A stretch of DNA of 64,000 nt from Medicago truncatula (Eukaryota; Streptophyta; Magnoliopsida; Fabales; Fabaceae). Shown here piece by piece: positions 1-12,300 of this stretch. The stretch spans positions 2,552,001-2,616,000 of the forward strand of contig NC_053046.1 in assembly GCF_003473485.1 (NCBI RefSeq). The letters run 5' to 3'. The notes beneath the pieces were generated by a model. It was not told the origin of the DNA. It searched no databases and saw nothing but the letters and a program-made list of their open reading frames with translations. The stretch's first letter is position 1; every line of letters begins with the position of its first letter. Made by a program: the position numbers and the translations under genes.

Positions 1-92
1 GTTTGAATACACATTACAATTTATTTAGTATACACTGTTTTAAGGGTGTAAGTAACACCAGTTTGCTATATATATGCCATTTTGTTTCTCAG

Positions 93-3000
93 GATCCTGG
101 ACCACAGATGCCCACCTGTGTGACTGGTATCCTTAAATTTGGGACAAATCTTCTTCAAGCTGTGGGTCAGTTCGATGGTGAGCATTTAGAATAATGTTTT
201 ATTTCCACCCAGTTGTCCTGTTTTCAATGTATGCATCTAACTGTACAGTACCATTATCATTGCGAAGGGCATTATATTATACTTGTTGCCTATATGAGTG
301 TTGGATCCTTGCCTGCGCATCCAGTTCTTCCACCAGATTATGTTCAGCCTGCTGTATCTGTTGATGCAGGTATAATTTGTAAATTTAGGACAACTTAGGT
401 GCATTTCCTTATGTGCTTTTTGTATCGTTCTCAACTTAAAATACACATTTTCTGGTTATAACAAACTCTGAGAAAATTATGGATTTGAAAAAATCATAGG
501 TAGTTAAGTTAAGAATCATAGGTTCACCTAAGGAAATGCACCTAAGTTTTTTCCTGAAATTGTTTTTTACTTTTTCTTATTAGCCAATCTTTTATAATCA
601 TTGTTGTATTTTGTTTAATATATCGCTCATTTTTATCATTTTCCATCTTTATGCATATAGATTCAGATATTATCGAGGGAGAATCAAAAATCTCTCTTAA
701 TTGTCCAATAAGGTATGCTTTAACCTTCTCTGTTCACAATATTGATCACTTTTTTCTTCCTTGCTTTATCTGTTGCTAGTTTTCTCATCTTTAGACTTCA
801 GATTGAGCATGGTAGTATCATAGGTGTGGTTCTCATTTGAGTTCCATTTCAGTCTTATTCTTTCTGGGTATGGTCTATCAGAAAATATGCCCCTGACTGA
901 CTTGGAACTTGAACAATGAGGGAGGTAGTTATTCACGGTCTTATCCTTTTGTCGATGTTGAAAATTCTCTTGTCAATTGTCTAATAACGCTTTGTTATAA
1001 ATGCAGTTTAATTTTTAGAGTCATTTGGCATTGTTTGTGTTGAAATTTTCTCTAGAACCACTTTAATTTTGTTTGTTCATTGTAGAAAGTCAGAAGTCAA
1101 AATCCTTTTTCAGCTGATTTCTAGTTTGAATTATAACAGTTTATTCAGTTACTGATATTTTTGTAATTTTAAACTAGTGGAGTTCATGTCTTAGATATTC
1201 TCCTTTCTTAAGGCCTTTCTGTGCTGGAATAGGGTTAGATGCTGATGAACAATGACCATGTGGTATCTAGTTATAATTACTTACTTGACTGCCAGTTTAT
1301 TAATAAGTCTAAATTATTAAATATTTTTTAATTATAATATAGACTTATAATTTCTTAATGTGGTATCCTCTTTCAGCTGATTTCTAGTTTTTATTATAAT
1401 AGTTTATTCGGTCAGTGTTATTTTTGTTATTTCGATTAGTGCAGCTCATGGTAGTCAAATCGGGATACGTACCGTGTATCGTAAGATACATTAACAAAAA
1501 ATATGACTTACAATATCATATATAAACTCCAAAATACTTCAAATATCATATATAAACTTTAAGATACTTCAAAACTCAAGTCATAAACAAAAAGAAATAA
1601 TATAAAGCATCCTTAAACATCTCTTTAACTTCATCCGGAACAGAAGCACAATGAATAACATTCTTGTTTGTCCCAGCAGGATGACATTTCATCCTTAAAG
1701 TACCACCCCAACAAGGATATTGCAATATTTGCATTTGACATAGAGCCTATTATTAGGTTCAACAGCACAACAATGATCCCATGTGATACCACGGTATCTC
1801 TTTTTTTTTTTTTTTTTTTCTGCCACAGAGCAGAGGAACAAAGAAAGATAGCAGAGAGATAGAGAAACCGAGATATATAGAAAGATAGTGGGTACTGGGA
1901 AATTGTAAACAGGGAAATAAATCATTGAGTCGTGGCCCGTGGGGTATTGGAAAGGTTACAAGTTACGATATAAGTCTGAAAGGTTATAGGAAAGTATTGA
2001 ATCGTGGGGTGTTGAACAGTATTGGAAACATTACTAGTTATGGGGAAGGTAACAATTTAATTCCCTTGATAACCAATAATGCTACTTTATTGGAAAAAAG
2101 AATAAAAAGTGGTGCTGCTAAACAGAAAAATACAGAGTAAGATTGATTTCGTATGGTATCGCGGTACGTATCGTATGTATCATAGGATGCTTACTACACT
2201 AGTGGAGTTCATGCCTTAGATATTCACCTTTCTTAACGCCTTTCTCTGCTGGAATAGGGTTAGATGCTGATGAACAATGACCATGTGGCATCTAGGTCTA
2301 ATTTCTTAATTGACTGTCCAGTTTATTAATAAATCTAAATTATTAAATATTTTTGAGAACTTTTCTGTTTACTCCCCTTTTCTAATTTCCTAATGAATAT
2401 TTTGTGTTTAGTCTTCCAAAACCCTCTGGTCAGTTAATCTTTTCTAATCTTATCTTAAAAGCCTAATATTTCTTACCCCGTACTTTATTTTAATGTATTA
2501 CTATTTGACCCTGCCCTTCTTTTTTGGCACTGCTACCTTTTTGTTAGACGGTGAGCAAAATCTTTTCAAATATAGATTTTTAGAATACTTTTTATCTGTT
2601 ATGTTTCTCTTATTCTCCTTGCTTGGTAATTGGTATTAGTTCATGAACTCTCTTTGCATGCCGTTTGTGAGCAGCAAGCTTATCCAACTTATGAGTTGGT
2701 AATTGCTGTTTATGGCAACCAGCAACTTTTAGTATGGAATTTTTAGCATTAACTATTCACAATAATCTTTTAAAGTTTTTTTTGTCTAGCAAGTATGATT
2801 TTTCTGCAGGCTTCTTTTATATTTATCTTGTAGCTTGTTGTATTCTTTCACCAGAATGCTTTACTTTACTTTATAATAAGATCATCTGTTCAGTTATCCT
2901 TCAAGTTGGAATTTTTACTTTTGATGATAGTTTTTTCAAAAAAAAATTTTTTTTTTAATTAAAAATGATATCCTGTGTTCTCATCTTTACAAAACAGCCG

Positions 3001-6000
3001 TACGCGTATCAAGACTCCTGTTAAAGGGCATTCATGCAAACATTTTCAGGTGAGTAATTTTTGTATTAGCATCACATAATATGGAGAATGCTGGGGTGGT
3101 TGCTGATTAATTATATACTTGTTACTTACCGTTAATGACACATGCTGCTTAGAAGTCTGTTTTTCACCTTATTTAAGTTAAAAAGTAAGTTACCAGTGTT
3201 AAGTGTTGTTAAATAGCGGCACTATTGCACAGCCAAATTTTAACAAATCGATATTGTTCCGCGATACGTCTTCAGTACAAAATAGTCTTAATTAGCGTCT
3301 ATAGAGCCACTATAACACTGTTGTGTAGCGGAATTTCAACAAAGTCCTATTATCCGCGATCAGCAGTTGACTGCACTGTATGTTACTTAAATGTTTGCAG
3401 AATAATATTTATGATAAAGTGAAAATCTTATGATGTGGTTCTGTGTATGTGGGTGGCTGGGCTTATGTGTATTAATATATTCCCTGGCTGTTTTCTCCCC
3501 TCTACCTTACATTTATGTTCTCTTTTCTGCAGTGCTTTGACTTTGACAACTTCATTAAAATAAATTTTAAGAGGCCATCCTGGCGCTGCCCCCATTGCAC
3601 TCGGCCTGTCTGCTATACAGATATTCGTCTTGACAGAAACATGATTGAGGCAAGTTGATTTAGTTCTTTAATCTTACAGTGAAATTACCTTTTGTTTATC
3701 TTCTCTCTCCTAGAGTCAATTTGCTATCAACTTACAATTGGGAATGTATGGTTTAGTAATTTATTTTTCATGCCAATCTCTTACTCCCTCCGCCCCTATT
3801 TTTTGGTCCTTTTAGGTTTGAACATACATATTAAGAAATAATGAAGGTAGATAAGTTTAGACCCTTTTACCCTTGACTCATTTTGTAAAAGTAAAATTCA
3901 TTTAATGCTTTTTGTGAAGGGTGCAAAAGGAAAAACATCATTAATTGTATCTTGGTTTCGTAAAAAACCCAAAGTTTTGGGACAAAAATAAAAGCTTAAA
4001 AGACCAAAGGTTATGGGCGGAGGGAGTACCATAATTCCAACTTCCCCAATTTTTAATAGCAAACGAAGTTGACTGTAGGGATGAAAGAAAGGTTGAAAAG
4101 AAAAATTAACCTTTATTTTCCTCTCTAAATAAAGGTCCTGGAAAAAGTTGGTGAGAACATTGTGGAAGTGACTTTTGAAGCTGATGGATCGTGGAAGGTA
4201 GGCTCAGAAAATGATCATGACGTGAATAAGATACAGAATAAGGCCTACGATTGTGAAATGGAACAGACTGAACAACAAGAATCTACTTGCCCCCCTGATA
4301 CTGTTTCCAATATTGTGGACCTCACCAACAATGATAATGATTTGGACATAATGTGCACTTATGAAACTGCAGATAGAAAGCCTTTTCAGGCTTCTGCTCC
4401 TACTGGCGTTCAAATAGAGGAGGACTTTTGGGCTGGTCTTTATATTGCCAACGGTGGGTCTGGTACCCCTACAGCTGTTGTTGAGATTCCTGAACTGGCT
4501 GATGCTGTTTCTCCTGTATTTAATCAAGAAGCAGAGGGTCATGACAATGTTCCTGCCATGCATAACCAGTTTTTAGGACAGAGTAATTTGACGCTGATGA
4601 ATTATATGAATTCAAACGAGTATGGGAGGTCATCCTCGGCAGCGAGACTTATTCATAGGACTCCTACAGCTATTCAGGCCCTCCCAGTCCAATCTCAGAC
4701 ATTAGGACCACAGCAAAATCCAGCAACTAATTTGGATTCCTTGATAACCAGCAATCCGTCTGCTGCTCCTCATGTTTCTTTGTCCAACCCTGCCTCTGCA
4801 GATCCTTACAATGCCATTCTGAGTGATGCAGAAAGACAGCAACTTTTTTCTCGATCCGCATTGAATGTGCCTCCTGTCTTAGCAGCAACACAGGTTCGTT
4901 TTATTAATGCTCTGTTGTCAATCCTTGTATTGGGTGAGAGTATTGGGGATGCACAGTCTGTTCAATTTGCATCTAAAGTGGCAACTTTCTATTTTTTATA
5001 TCATTTTTCCTTGAAAAGAAAACATCACAACTGCTCATATAATAAGAAAGTGACTGAACTTGAATCCTGTTTGAAATATGGTTTTGGGATTAAAACAGTT
5101 TAAATATTCTTTTAACTAAAAGGCAGTGGGAAGACAAATTTTTTGGTTTTGTGAAAGGAGGAAACACCGGCATTAGTCTGTCTAACTTTTCAAAGAAATT
5201 ATACAAGATCAAGATTTAAAGGGATCCACTAAAGATGAGAATGTGGGAGTCTTATTTTCTTTCCAGTCTTTGTTCTCCTGCTACTTGGTGAACTGGTTGA
5301 TAATTTTTATGCCTCTAATGTGTTCATTTAATAATCTAGAAATCTTTAGAGCTTTTTTGTGTGTTTCTTGCTGTTTATGACTCTTGTACTTAAGTTTTGC
5401 TTTTTATTGAACTCAGAACCGAGTTCCAACAATTAATATTGCAGCCCCAACTCATAACCGAGTACTACCAGTTAATATGTCAGCTGCTACTCATAACCGA
5501 GCACCAAGTCAATTGCATAACCCACCATACAGAACAGATATGCTGAATGACTTCAGAAATTCACACCTTCAGCAAACTCTGAATGCCCATGCACACCAAC
5601 CAATGCAACCATCAAATGCTCAACGATCTCACATCCAACAAGGGGGTTCACAAGCTTATGCAGCTGGAGCTACAGCAAGTAGCCAACAGGCCCGGGTTAT
5701 GGCTTCATCACATGTTGCCAGACAAGGTAATTCTCAAGATGGGATTGTTTGGACAGCTGGAGCTAATGTATATAGCCAACAAGCTAGGGCTATTGCTACT
5801 GCCCTGGCTGCCAGACAGTCCCAATCCATTTCATCTCAAAATCAAACTTGTGTAGCAGCCACATATTTTACAGCTGACAGTTTCTGGGGGTTGACAGGAG
5901 AGCAAAGAGGACCACCAGTACAGGCAGTTTCTAGTACTGATGAATTGTTCAATTCACAACCAGATCAGAATTGGCGTCCTACGCGAATGCGTGGAAGTCT

Positions 6001-6157
6001 TTCAGGTCAGCAACTTACTGAAGATGTTAGGCAGCGATTGATTATGCCATCATCACATCAAGTTCAAAGTTCAAGACCACAAGGTCCACAACCAGGCCGA
6101 CCACTGGATGCGCTCATTGCTAACAATCGAAATGCTCAGAATCCTTCGAGACCGTGA
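93..6157 (+). CDS. PIAL2-like: PIAL1/2-like SP-RING SUMO ligase (3' part of gene)
   Basis: Seen: seven exons at 93-177, 268-369, 661-712, 2998-3049, 3533-3649, 4135-4893 and 5417-6157 (stop TGA). Reading frames join across all of them; the 5' part lies before base 1. Exons 4-5 encode an SP-RING (MIZ) zinc finger: CKHFQCF, then a WRCPHC pair after about 20 residues. Exon 6 carries IVDLTNNDNDLD, a hydrophobic core with acidic tail typical of a SUMO-interacting motif. The C-terminal 400 or so residues are low-complexity and rich in Gln, Asn, Ser and Ala, with an internal repeat (SSQQARVMASSHVARQ / YSQQARAIATALAARQ). Known of the family: plant PIAL proteins extend SUMO chains in the nucleus and also act in transcriptional silencing. 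Odd: the intron after exon 5 starts with GC, not GT. The assignment to PIAL rather than another SP-RING protein (SIZ1, MMS21) is inferred from domain order and the long disordered tail. Confidence 0.85.
1107..2345. repeat. Tandem duplication within PIAL intron 3, second copy interrupted
   Basis: Bases about 1107-1365 recur as 1373-1452 plus 2198-2345. Shared landmarks are CAGCTGATTTCTAGTTT, GTGGAGTTCATG, GGAATAGGGTTAGATGCTGA and GAACAATGACCATGTGG. The second copy is split by the 1455-2195 insertion, so the duplication came first. Confidence 0.8.
1455..2195 (-). mobile_element. Degenerate hAT-type transposon with BED zinc-finger fossil
   Basis: The insertion splits one copy of a tandem duplication in a PIAL intron. 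Its ends carry related inverted sequence: GGGATACGTACCGTGTATCG on the left and a GGTACGTATCGTATGTATC stretch on the right. On the minus strand, about 1790-1600 reads as a broken coding segment with W-x-HC, VKCKYC, a KCHPAGT-like stretch, NVIHCASVPDEVKEMF. This is the Cys-Cys-His-Cys pattern of the BED finger at the N-terminus of plant hAT transposases. A frameshift after KCKYCNILVG breaks it and no catalytic or dimerisation domain follows. The element is dead and non-autonomous. Exact ends and target duplication were not resolved. Confidence 0.6.
3650..3651 (+). other. Non-canonical GC 5' splice site (GC-AG intron)
   Basis: The exon ends ATGATTGAG and the intron starts GCAAGT. The frame continues from the acceptor at 4134 as GTCCTGGAAAAAGTT. 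No GT nearby keeps the frame. AG|GCAAGT is the usual consensus for the rare GC-AG intron class. Confidence 0.75.
3784..4026. mobile_element. Stowaway-like MITE, 243 bp, TA target site
   Basis: The left end CTCCCTCCGCCCC and right end GGGCGGAGGGAG are inverted repeats, flanked on both sides by TA. Subterminal parts pair as well (TTTTTGGTCCTTTTAGG / TTAAAAGACCAAAGG). This matches Tc1/mariner-derived Stowaway elements. It lies in the PIAL intron between the SP-RING exon and the SIM exon. Confidence 0.85.
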
Positions 6158-6990
6158 TATATTTGGAAGCTTTTACTTGCACATGCTTGGAAGATAGATA
6201 TTAAATATTAGAGAGCTCAACATCATTGTCTTATATGCACTGGCTGTAAATATAATCGGCAGTAGATGGGGAAAACATAAGGACATGTTACATTCAGGTA
6301 TTTTGATATAACTTGACATTAACGTTTGTTAACCACGGAATTGAAAGGGAAAGGAAATCTTATTTACACCTCAATATGGGGGAATTGATTTATCAAGGTG
6401 AAGACATAGCAAGTGAAAGCAGTTTAGGGGAAAAACGACAATTACAGAGTCATTGTGTGCCTATATATGGCATTGTATATTCAATTAGAAAATGGTTTAT
6501 TTGAACAAATACGAACTGTAATTTCAGCTTGTTTTCACCTATTACCTAATTTATTATAATTTTAACGGTTATTCTTTTTTCTTGGTGTTTGTTTATACGC
6601 TGCATGTTTCGTTCTTTTGTATGCTTCTTTTCAAGTGTTTGTTCGGCCGTAAGCAGGGAATGCATAATACAGAAAATCACGAGAATAATACTCAAATATT
6701 TTTTTTTTGGTTACAATAATACTCAAATTTAAGAATGATTGTTTTGATGTTAAATTATTGAAAATTGATATTGTTTTTACAATTTTATCTTTCAAGAAAG
6801 AGAATCAAAGCAAATATTTTCTGACTATTGAGGTGAAGATATTTACTCGAATAAAATCTTTGATGTAAATATTTATATATTTATTTACAGGCAAAATCCG
6901 TGTAGTCAAAAATAGTTACTTTTGAATAAGTAAAAAAATAGTTTCTTGAACATGTAAGTATGTTCGGTGACATATGTCAAAAAAAAAAGT
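6158..6990 (+). other. PIAL 3' UTR and flank
   Basis: The 3' UTR probably covers the first few hundred bases. TATATAATAAT-like AT-rich stretches near 6540-6560 may serve polyadenylation. No gene or repeat was recognised in the rest. Confidence 0.4.
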
Positions 6991-7274
6991 TTAATGGTGT
7001 TTTACCCTTTGTAATATAGGTCATTTTTTATTTTCCCCCCTGTAAAATATTTTTTTTGATTTACCCCCTGTAAAATATTTTTTTTTGGAATACCCCCCTA
7101 ATAGGTCATAAAAAAACGACTTTATTTTTTGTTTTGCAGATTTTTTTCGTTTTTTTATGACCTATTAGGGGGTATTTCAAAAAAAAAAATTTTACAGGGG
7201 GTAAATCAAAAAAAATATTTTTTACAGGGGAAAACAAAAAATGACCAAAATTACAGGGGGTAAAACACCATTAA
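6991..7274. mobile_element. Near-perfect palindromic MITE, TTAA ends
   Basis: The whole 284 bp folds back on itself. The left arm TTAATGGTGTTTTACCC pairs with the right arm GGGTAAAACACCATTAA. Inside, three CCCCTGTAAAAT-type units pair with ATTTTACAGGGG units around a centre near 7130. There is no coding capacity. The family is not assigned beyond MITE. Confidence 0.85.
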
Positions 7275-8360
7275 TCCAAAAAAAAAGTATGTTCAGTGGC
7301 TTTTAAATTGGAAAAATATCTAACGAGATGATTGAACTTGAATACTTAACAAGCTTTCGTTTAAGAGGAACTGTTTTAAGGTCTCATGTTTAAATCCCAA
7401 TTGAAATAAACTCCAGATTAATAACAAAAAAAACGGAAATATGATCTATATAGATTAATGTTTGAAGATTTGTGTTGCATAAAGAAACAGATATCAATGC
7501 ACAACATTTAACTTTATACGTTCTCTTAATAGTCAGAAAATGAAAACACCTTACCCTTTATCATTATATCATTGTGGGGAAATGTAATGTAATGTAACGA
7601 GAATCCTTCACGACTCAAGGCTTAACCGTCAGCAAGCAATGCCTATTCTTTTCTTGAGGAGTGATTAATATAGCTGACCTTATGGGAATATACACGTGTA
7701 ATGGACACTCCATCTCAAGCCTTGGCTCCACTTTCTAACCAATTTTTTCATGCAATACTAACATTCTAAAATGCCTCTTATTATAATTAATATATCAAAA
7801 AAATTAATTATAATTAATATATATTTACCTTTTTTTGTTAAAATATTTTACTTTTTTTTTTTGCTTATACATGTTATGCAAGGAGTAGTATTATATGCAT
7901 AATACATCTAAAATAGCTCCGATATGTAACAATCTCCTCAAAACTACTCGTTTCCACAAACAATCCTCAATCCCTCTGATCTAAATCACACAAAAACTAC
8001 AAGGTATTTCTATCTAAATATAGGCAAGTACCCAAACGAAATTGCAAACAAAATTTGGGGAAAACTGTATGATTCAACTAATTCTTGCTCGCTCAAACGG
8101 CATGGACTTCCTCTCAATTGATTGTTCTTGAAGGAGAAGGATGGACGCGTGTGATTTTTGAAACAAATTCGCTTACTTTGACAAATCATATTTCATCCCG
8201 CCGACAAGGAGCTTAATGTGATTTATATATTTACATTCCAACATTTTAAGGGAGTTTATTAGACACAAACATGGTTACTCATACTATTGCTAAGATTTGT
8301 TGTATTGAACTTGTTTTCATTAATGATATCAGTTAAGTTGTTTTTGGTATAAAAAAAAAA
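7275..8360. other. Intergenic, nothing recognised
   Basis: AT-rich DNA between two MITEs. An imperfect repeat of ATTAATTATAATTAATATAT lies at 7783-7822. No reading frame with family resemblance was seen on either strand. Confidence 0.5.
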
Positions 8361-8672
8361 GCTTAATTGCACTTTTGGACCCCTATCTTTCCAAAAGTTA
8401 CGGTTATGAACCCCTAACTAATTTAAATACAAAACAGCCCCCTATGTTTTGATTTTTTGACAGTTTTGGACCCCTAAGGCAAAAAAAAAAAAAAAAATTG
8501 ACACGTGACACCTCACTTGAGATGCCACGTCAGCGTTGACCAAGTCAACAATGGGCTAGGGGTCCAAAACTGCCAAAGAATCAAAACATAAGGGGCTGTT
8601 TTGTATTTAAATTAGTTAGGGATCCATAACTGCAACTTTTGAAAAGATAGGGGTTCAAAAGTGCAATTAAGC
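8361..8672. mobile_element. Inverted-repeat MITE with about 130-bp arms
   Basis: The left arm GCTTAATTGCACTTTTGGAC pairs with GTTCAAAAGTGCAATTAAGC at the right. The pairing runs on through AACTAATTTAAATACAAAAC against GTTTTGTATTTAAATTAGTT. An A-rich loop and a CACGTGACACCTCACTTGAG stretch sit between the arms. There is no ORF. Confidence 0.85.
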
Positions 8673-8879
8673 CTTAAAAAAAACAGCAAAAACAGAAATG
8701 TAGACGGCTTATACTTCAAATATAACTTTCATTTCTATTTTATCTCACTTTTCTTTCATCTTCTAATCATATTCATTTTAGAATACTCCATTCCTTAAAT
8801 AATAAAATATACCTACTAATACTATCGTACCCTAACATGTGTAAATATGGCGCCATGAATTAGTTGTTACCAACATGTT

Positions 8880-9200
8880 GATCACCATACTTAGTATTTC
8901 CAAAGTGTTTCGCAACCAAAAAATAAAAACTAAAATTCTGGGTATCACCAGAAGTTAACCGGTAACTAAAATCAATACACTAAGAAAATAAAATCCACTT
9001 CCTCAGCAAATGCAAATTAGTCAATTCTCCCAGAAAAGTAACATATCATACAATTGATCACCATACTTGATATTTCCAAAGTGTTTCACAAATAACACTC
9101 CAAAAAATAAAAACTAAAATTCTGGGTATCATCAGAAGTTAACTGATGACTAATATCAACATACACCAAGAAAATAAAATCCACTTCCCCAGTATACAAA
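8880..9200. repeat. Two-copy tandem repeat downstream of SGT1
   Basis: Bases about 8882-9010 (from ACCATACTTAGTATTTCC) recur at about 9061-9196 (from ACCATACTTGATATTTCC). Shared runs include AAAATAAAAACTAAAATTCT and AAGAAAATAAAATCCACTTC. It lies just past the SGT1 stop, in its 3' flank. Confidence 0.75.
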
Positions 9201-9302
9201 AAAACAAATAGAACCTAATAACAAGAGTCAGATGGCTATGCAAAAAACAAAAGCAAAATGAATCTCAACTCTCAAAAGCATAAGCAGTAATTGAGTGGTG
9301 AA

Positions 9303-12300
9303 TCAATACTCCCATTTCTTCACCTCCATGCCTTCCGGAGGACTTCCTTCCACCTTCTTTGATCCCACTTCTTTCCAATCAGTTGAAAGCACTGTTCCAT
9401 TTGACTCCAGCTGCGATGTCGCACAATTCAAGGCAAGATATAAAATGTTAGTGCTCACAAAGAAAACTATCTATGCACAAGTATAGGAACCATATAATTT
9501 AAAACAAGCATCGAGTGAATATCTTACAAAAGACTTGCTCATCGCTCTCCTCATGTCCTCGTCTGCATTTTGGTAAATATCACGGAACAATTTATTCAAA
9601 GCAGCATCACCATCAAGCTTTTCTTCTTTCTCCTGAAAGGCAGAGCACCACAATGTCAAATTATTTAAACAAGGATTATGCTCATTGTTTCACGAGATGA
9701 AACTAACATACAATTGGTTCTCCATGTATACAAAATTTTGGTTAAAACAGTACTAAATAGGTTACCATTTAAGATTGTCTAGTTTAACCTAAAATCGTCT
9801 CTCTTGAGTTCCACATTTAACAAAGTCCTACAGTTTTCAAATTAATCCACTTGTTGCTGGCAAGGAATCTTACCAAACCATCTAAACGTAAAAAAGTGAA
9901 GTAACCCATAATCATAAAATGACAATAACATCAACCAAGACATTGCAACACCTAACCAATTTGCATACATAATTGTTTTTTGAAAACAAGAACATAAAAT
10001 AAATTAATTGCCTTATTCAGAACTACAATAATCTAATGGAGTTTTTATGAAATCAGATGGACCAAAATCATAACTAAACCTAAATCATCCCCTCCAAAAC
10101 CCCTAAATAACAGGGCATAGATGCAAAACCTCTTTTTTCACTTCAGCTTCCAACTTATCCCAATCCTTAGTCCTTGACTTTGATGACGGATATGCAGGCC
10201 TTTCAGATTGAACTGCAGAAATACATATTGCAATGAAGAACATTAATAGGAAATATGATGAAATGCTATGCTATATCATATTTATTCATTTAACAATTAC
10301 AAAAACCATGGCAAAAGGACCATTCTGTAATTGATACCTATGAAGCACTAACACAGACACGGACATAACACATCAAAACCGATAATAATTAGAGAAAATT
10401 ACATAATTCAGTGTAATCATAAGTGTCGGTGTCGGACACCAACATTGATCCGACACACCTAATCCGAGGAGTGTCTGTGCTTCATAGATTGATACCGCAA
10501 ACTAAAAACTACCCAAGTAATGAACTCACCTGAGGGCACGATTATCTTTTGGGGAAGCACATCCTTGCTATATTCCAGAGATGTCCAATTAACTGCTTCA
10601 GCTTTTGCCAGACGAATCTCAATTTTGGTTGACAAAACCACAACTTTGCACTTATCAGGTATTATCTGTTTTGTTCATAAGAAAAAAGGTTAAGTAACTT
10701 GGAATTCTACCGTCAAAATAGTCAATTCAAGTGTTACTGTTTGTGTTTCCAAAGCACACAGTAATATTAATCAGGTGAGCTCTTGATTCAAGTGTTGCTG
10801 TTTGCAAACACAGTAGCTAACTTTTGATATAAAATCAGTTACCTTTCCAAACAATCTAGGTTGGTAATGGTAGGCATCTTGGCCAGGAACATCAATGGTA
10901 ACACTCAGCTGCAATGTTAATGTACTTAAGAGTTAGCAAATTTTCAATATCCAGGTATATTTAGTGTTATACATATAAAATGAGGAGAACAATGGAGAGC
11001 AGGTAAAGGGGAAAAATCAAATAGCATCGGTTAAAAAACATACAATCTGTTCGCCGAAGTCCACAACAACATTTTCTGCTGGTATCCCTTTTGCAAATAT
11101 TGTCACAACCACTTCTTCTGGCTTCTGGTAATATTCATGCCTGCTCAAACATCATCAATTAATAAATAACCAGATCACTGAGCCAGGAATTTCAGTCTAT
11201 ATTCAAAGATAAATACATAAATTCAAAAGACATGGACAAACTGGAAAGATCACAAATCAATGGAATTGACATTGTTGTCAGCCACACCAACAAATTGTAG
11301 CCCATGTTTGTTGAATGCATTCTTTAAGGAAATAGTAACTGATTAACTACTCCCTTTTTTTTCCTTCAGTCTCCCTAAAAAACTTCTAATTAAAAGGTTT
11401 TTGGCCCCAAAATAAGCTTACTCAAAACATGCCGTATTATAGTCATCCAATAATAAGGTATCATGAAAGAAAATACATTTTCAATAAAAAACATGCGAGC
11501 GGAAAAGCCCGAAACATGTCATCTCACAGAACTTATGATAGACTACGGCAGTCATGATACAAGTTAAATTAAACTTATCTTTTCCAACAAAATTTAATGA
11601 ATTAAGAAATAGCAGCATGAACAAAAGAAATAAAATTCAGACAACCTGTATTTTGGTCTGACTGGTGCAACTGCATTTGTTTGGGATGCAGGACTGTCTC
11701 TTTGAGGTTCTTTGGATGTTTCATCACTCTTATCACACATATGGGTATCATCAACAGACGCAACAGATGATTTGGGTCCATTTGGTGGTAGGGTGCTCGT
11801 AAGACTTTCAGATTCCTCTGAAAAAAATAAGAAACATCAGACTCACATATCATGCAGGCGTCAAACAAAAATGTGGAAAGAAATCAGTCCGAAAATCTAA
11901 AACACAATATTTGCAAAAGAAAAATTGACAAGAAAGCATAAGCAGAAGAACTTAGCCTTCACAAAAATTATCTAGTCATCAAAGGCGATGAAAAAACCTT
12001 TTCACAAATTAAACACAGTTCTCTAATATCAGATCATATAAACAAGTTGGCATTTTAGCATTCTCATTCATTAAGCAACACACAGCGTAATGAGCGAATT
12101 TTGAGGCGTTGTGATTATTTCACAACTATCTAATAACTAACTAAAAAGCACAATTTAGCAATTGCAAAAATTTGCTAGTCATCGAAGGCTATCAAAAAAC
12201 CTTTTCATTAATTAATCAACACACAGTCTAACGAGTAAATTTCAAGGTGCCATGATCACTTCCTAAAAAGATTGCAGGAGTAAATATGGCAGCAATTGCA

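Noticed and set aside
1668..2140. Two plus-strand ORFs inside the hAT remnant
   Set aside because: The recognisable BED-finger signal is on the minus strand; the plus frames have no family resemblance.
5583..5855. Alternative-frame protein in PIAL exon 7
   Set aside because: It overlaps the conserved Gln-rich PIAL frame and is a shadow caused by codon composition.
7000..7270. A transcription terminator or miRNA precursor from the long palindrome
   Set aside because: TTAA-bounded, symmetrical arms and its intergenic position fit a MITE better; no known mature miRNA was seen.
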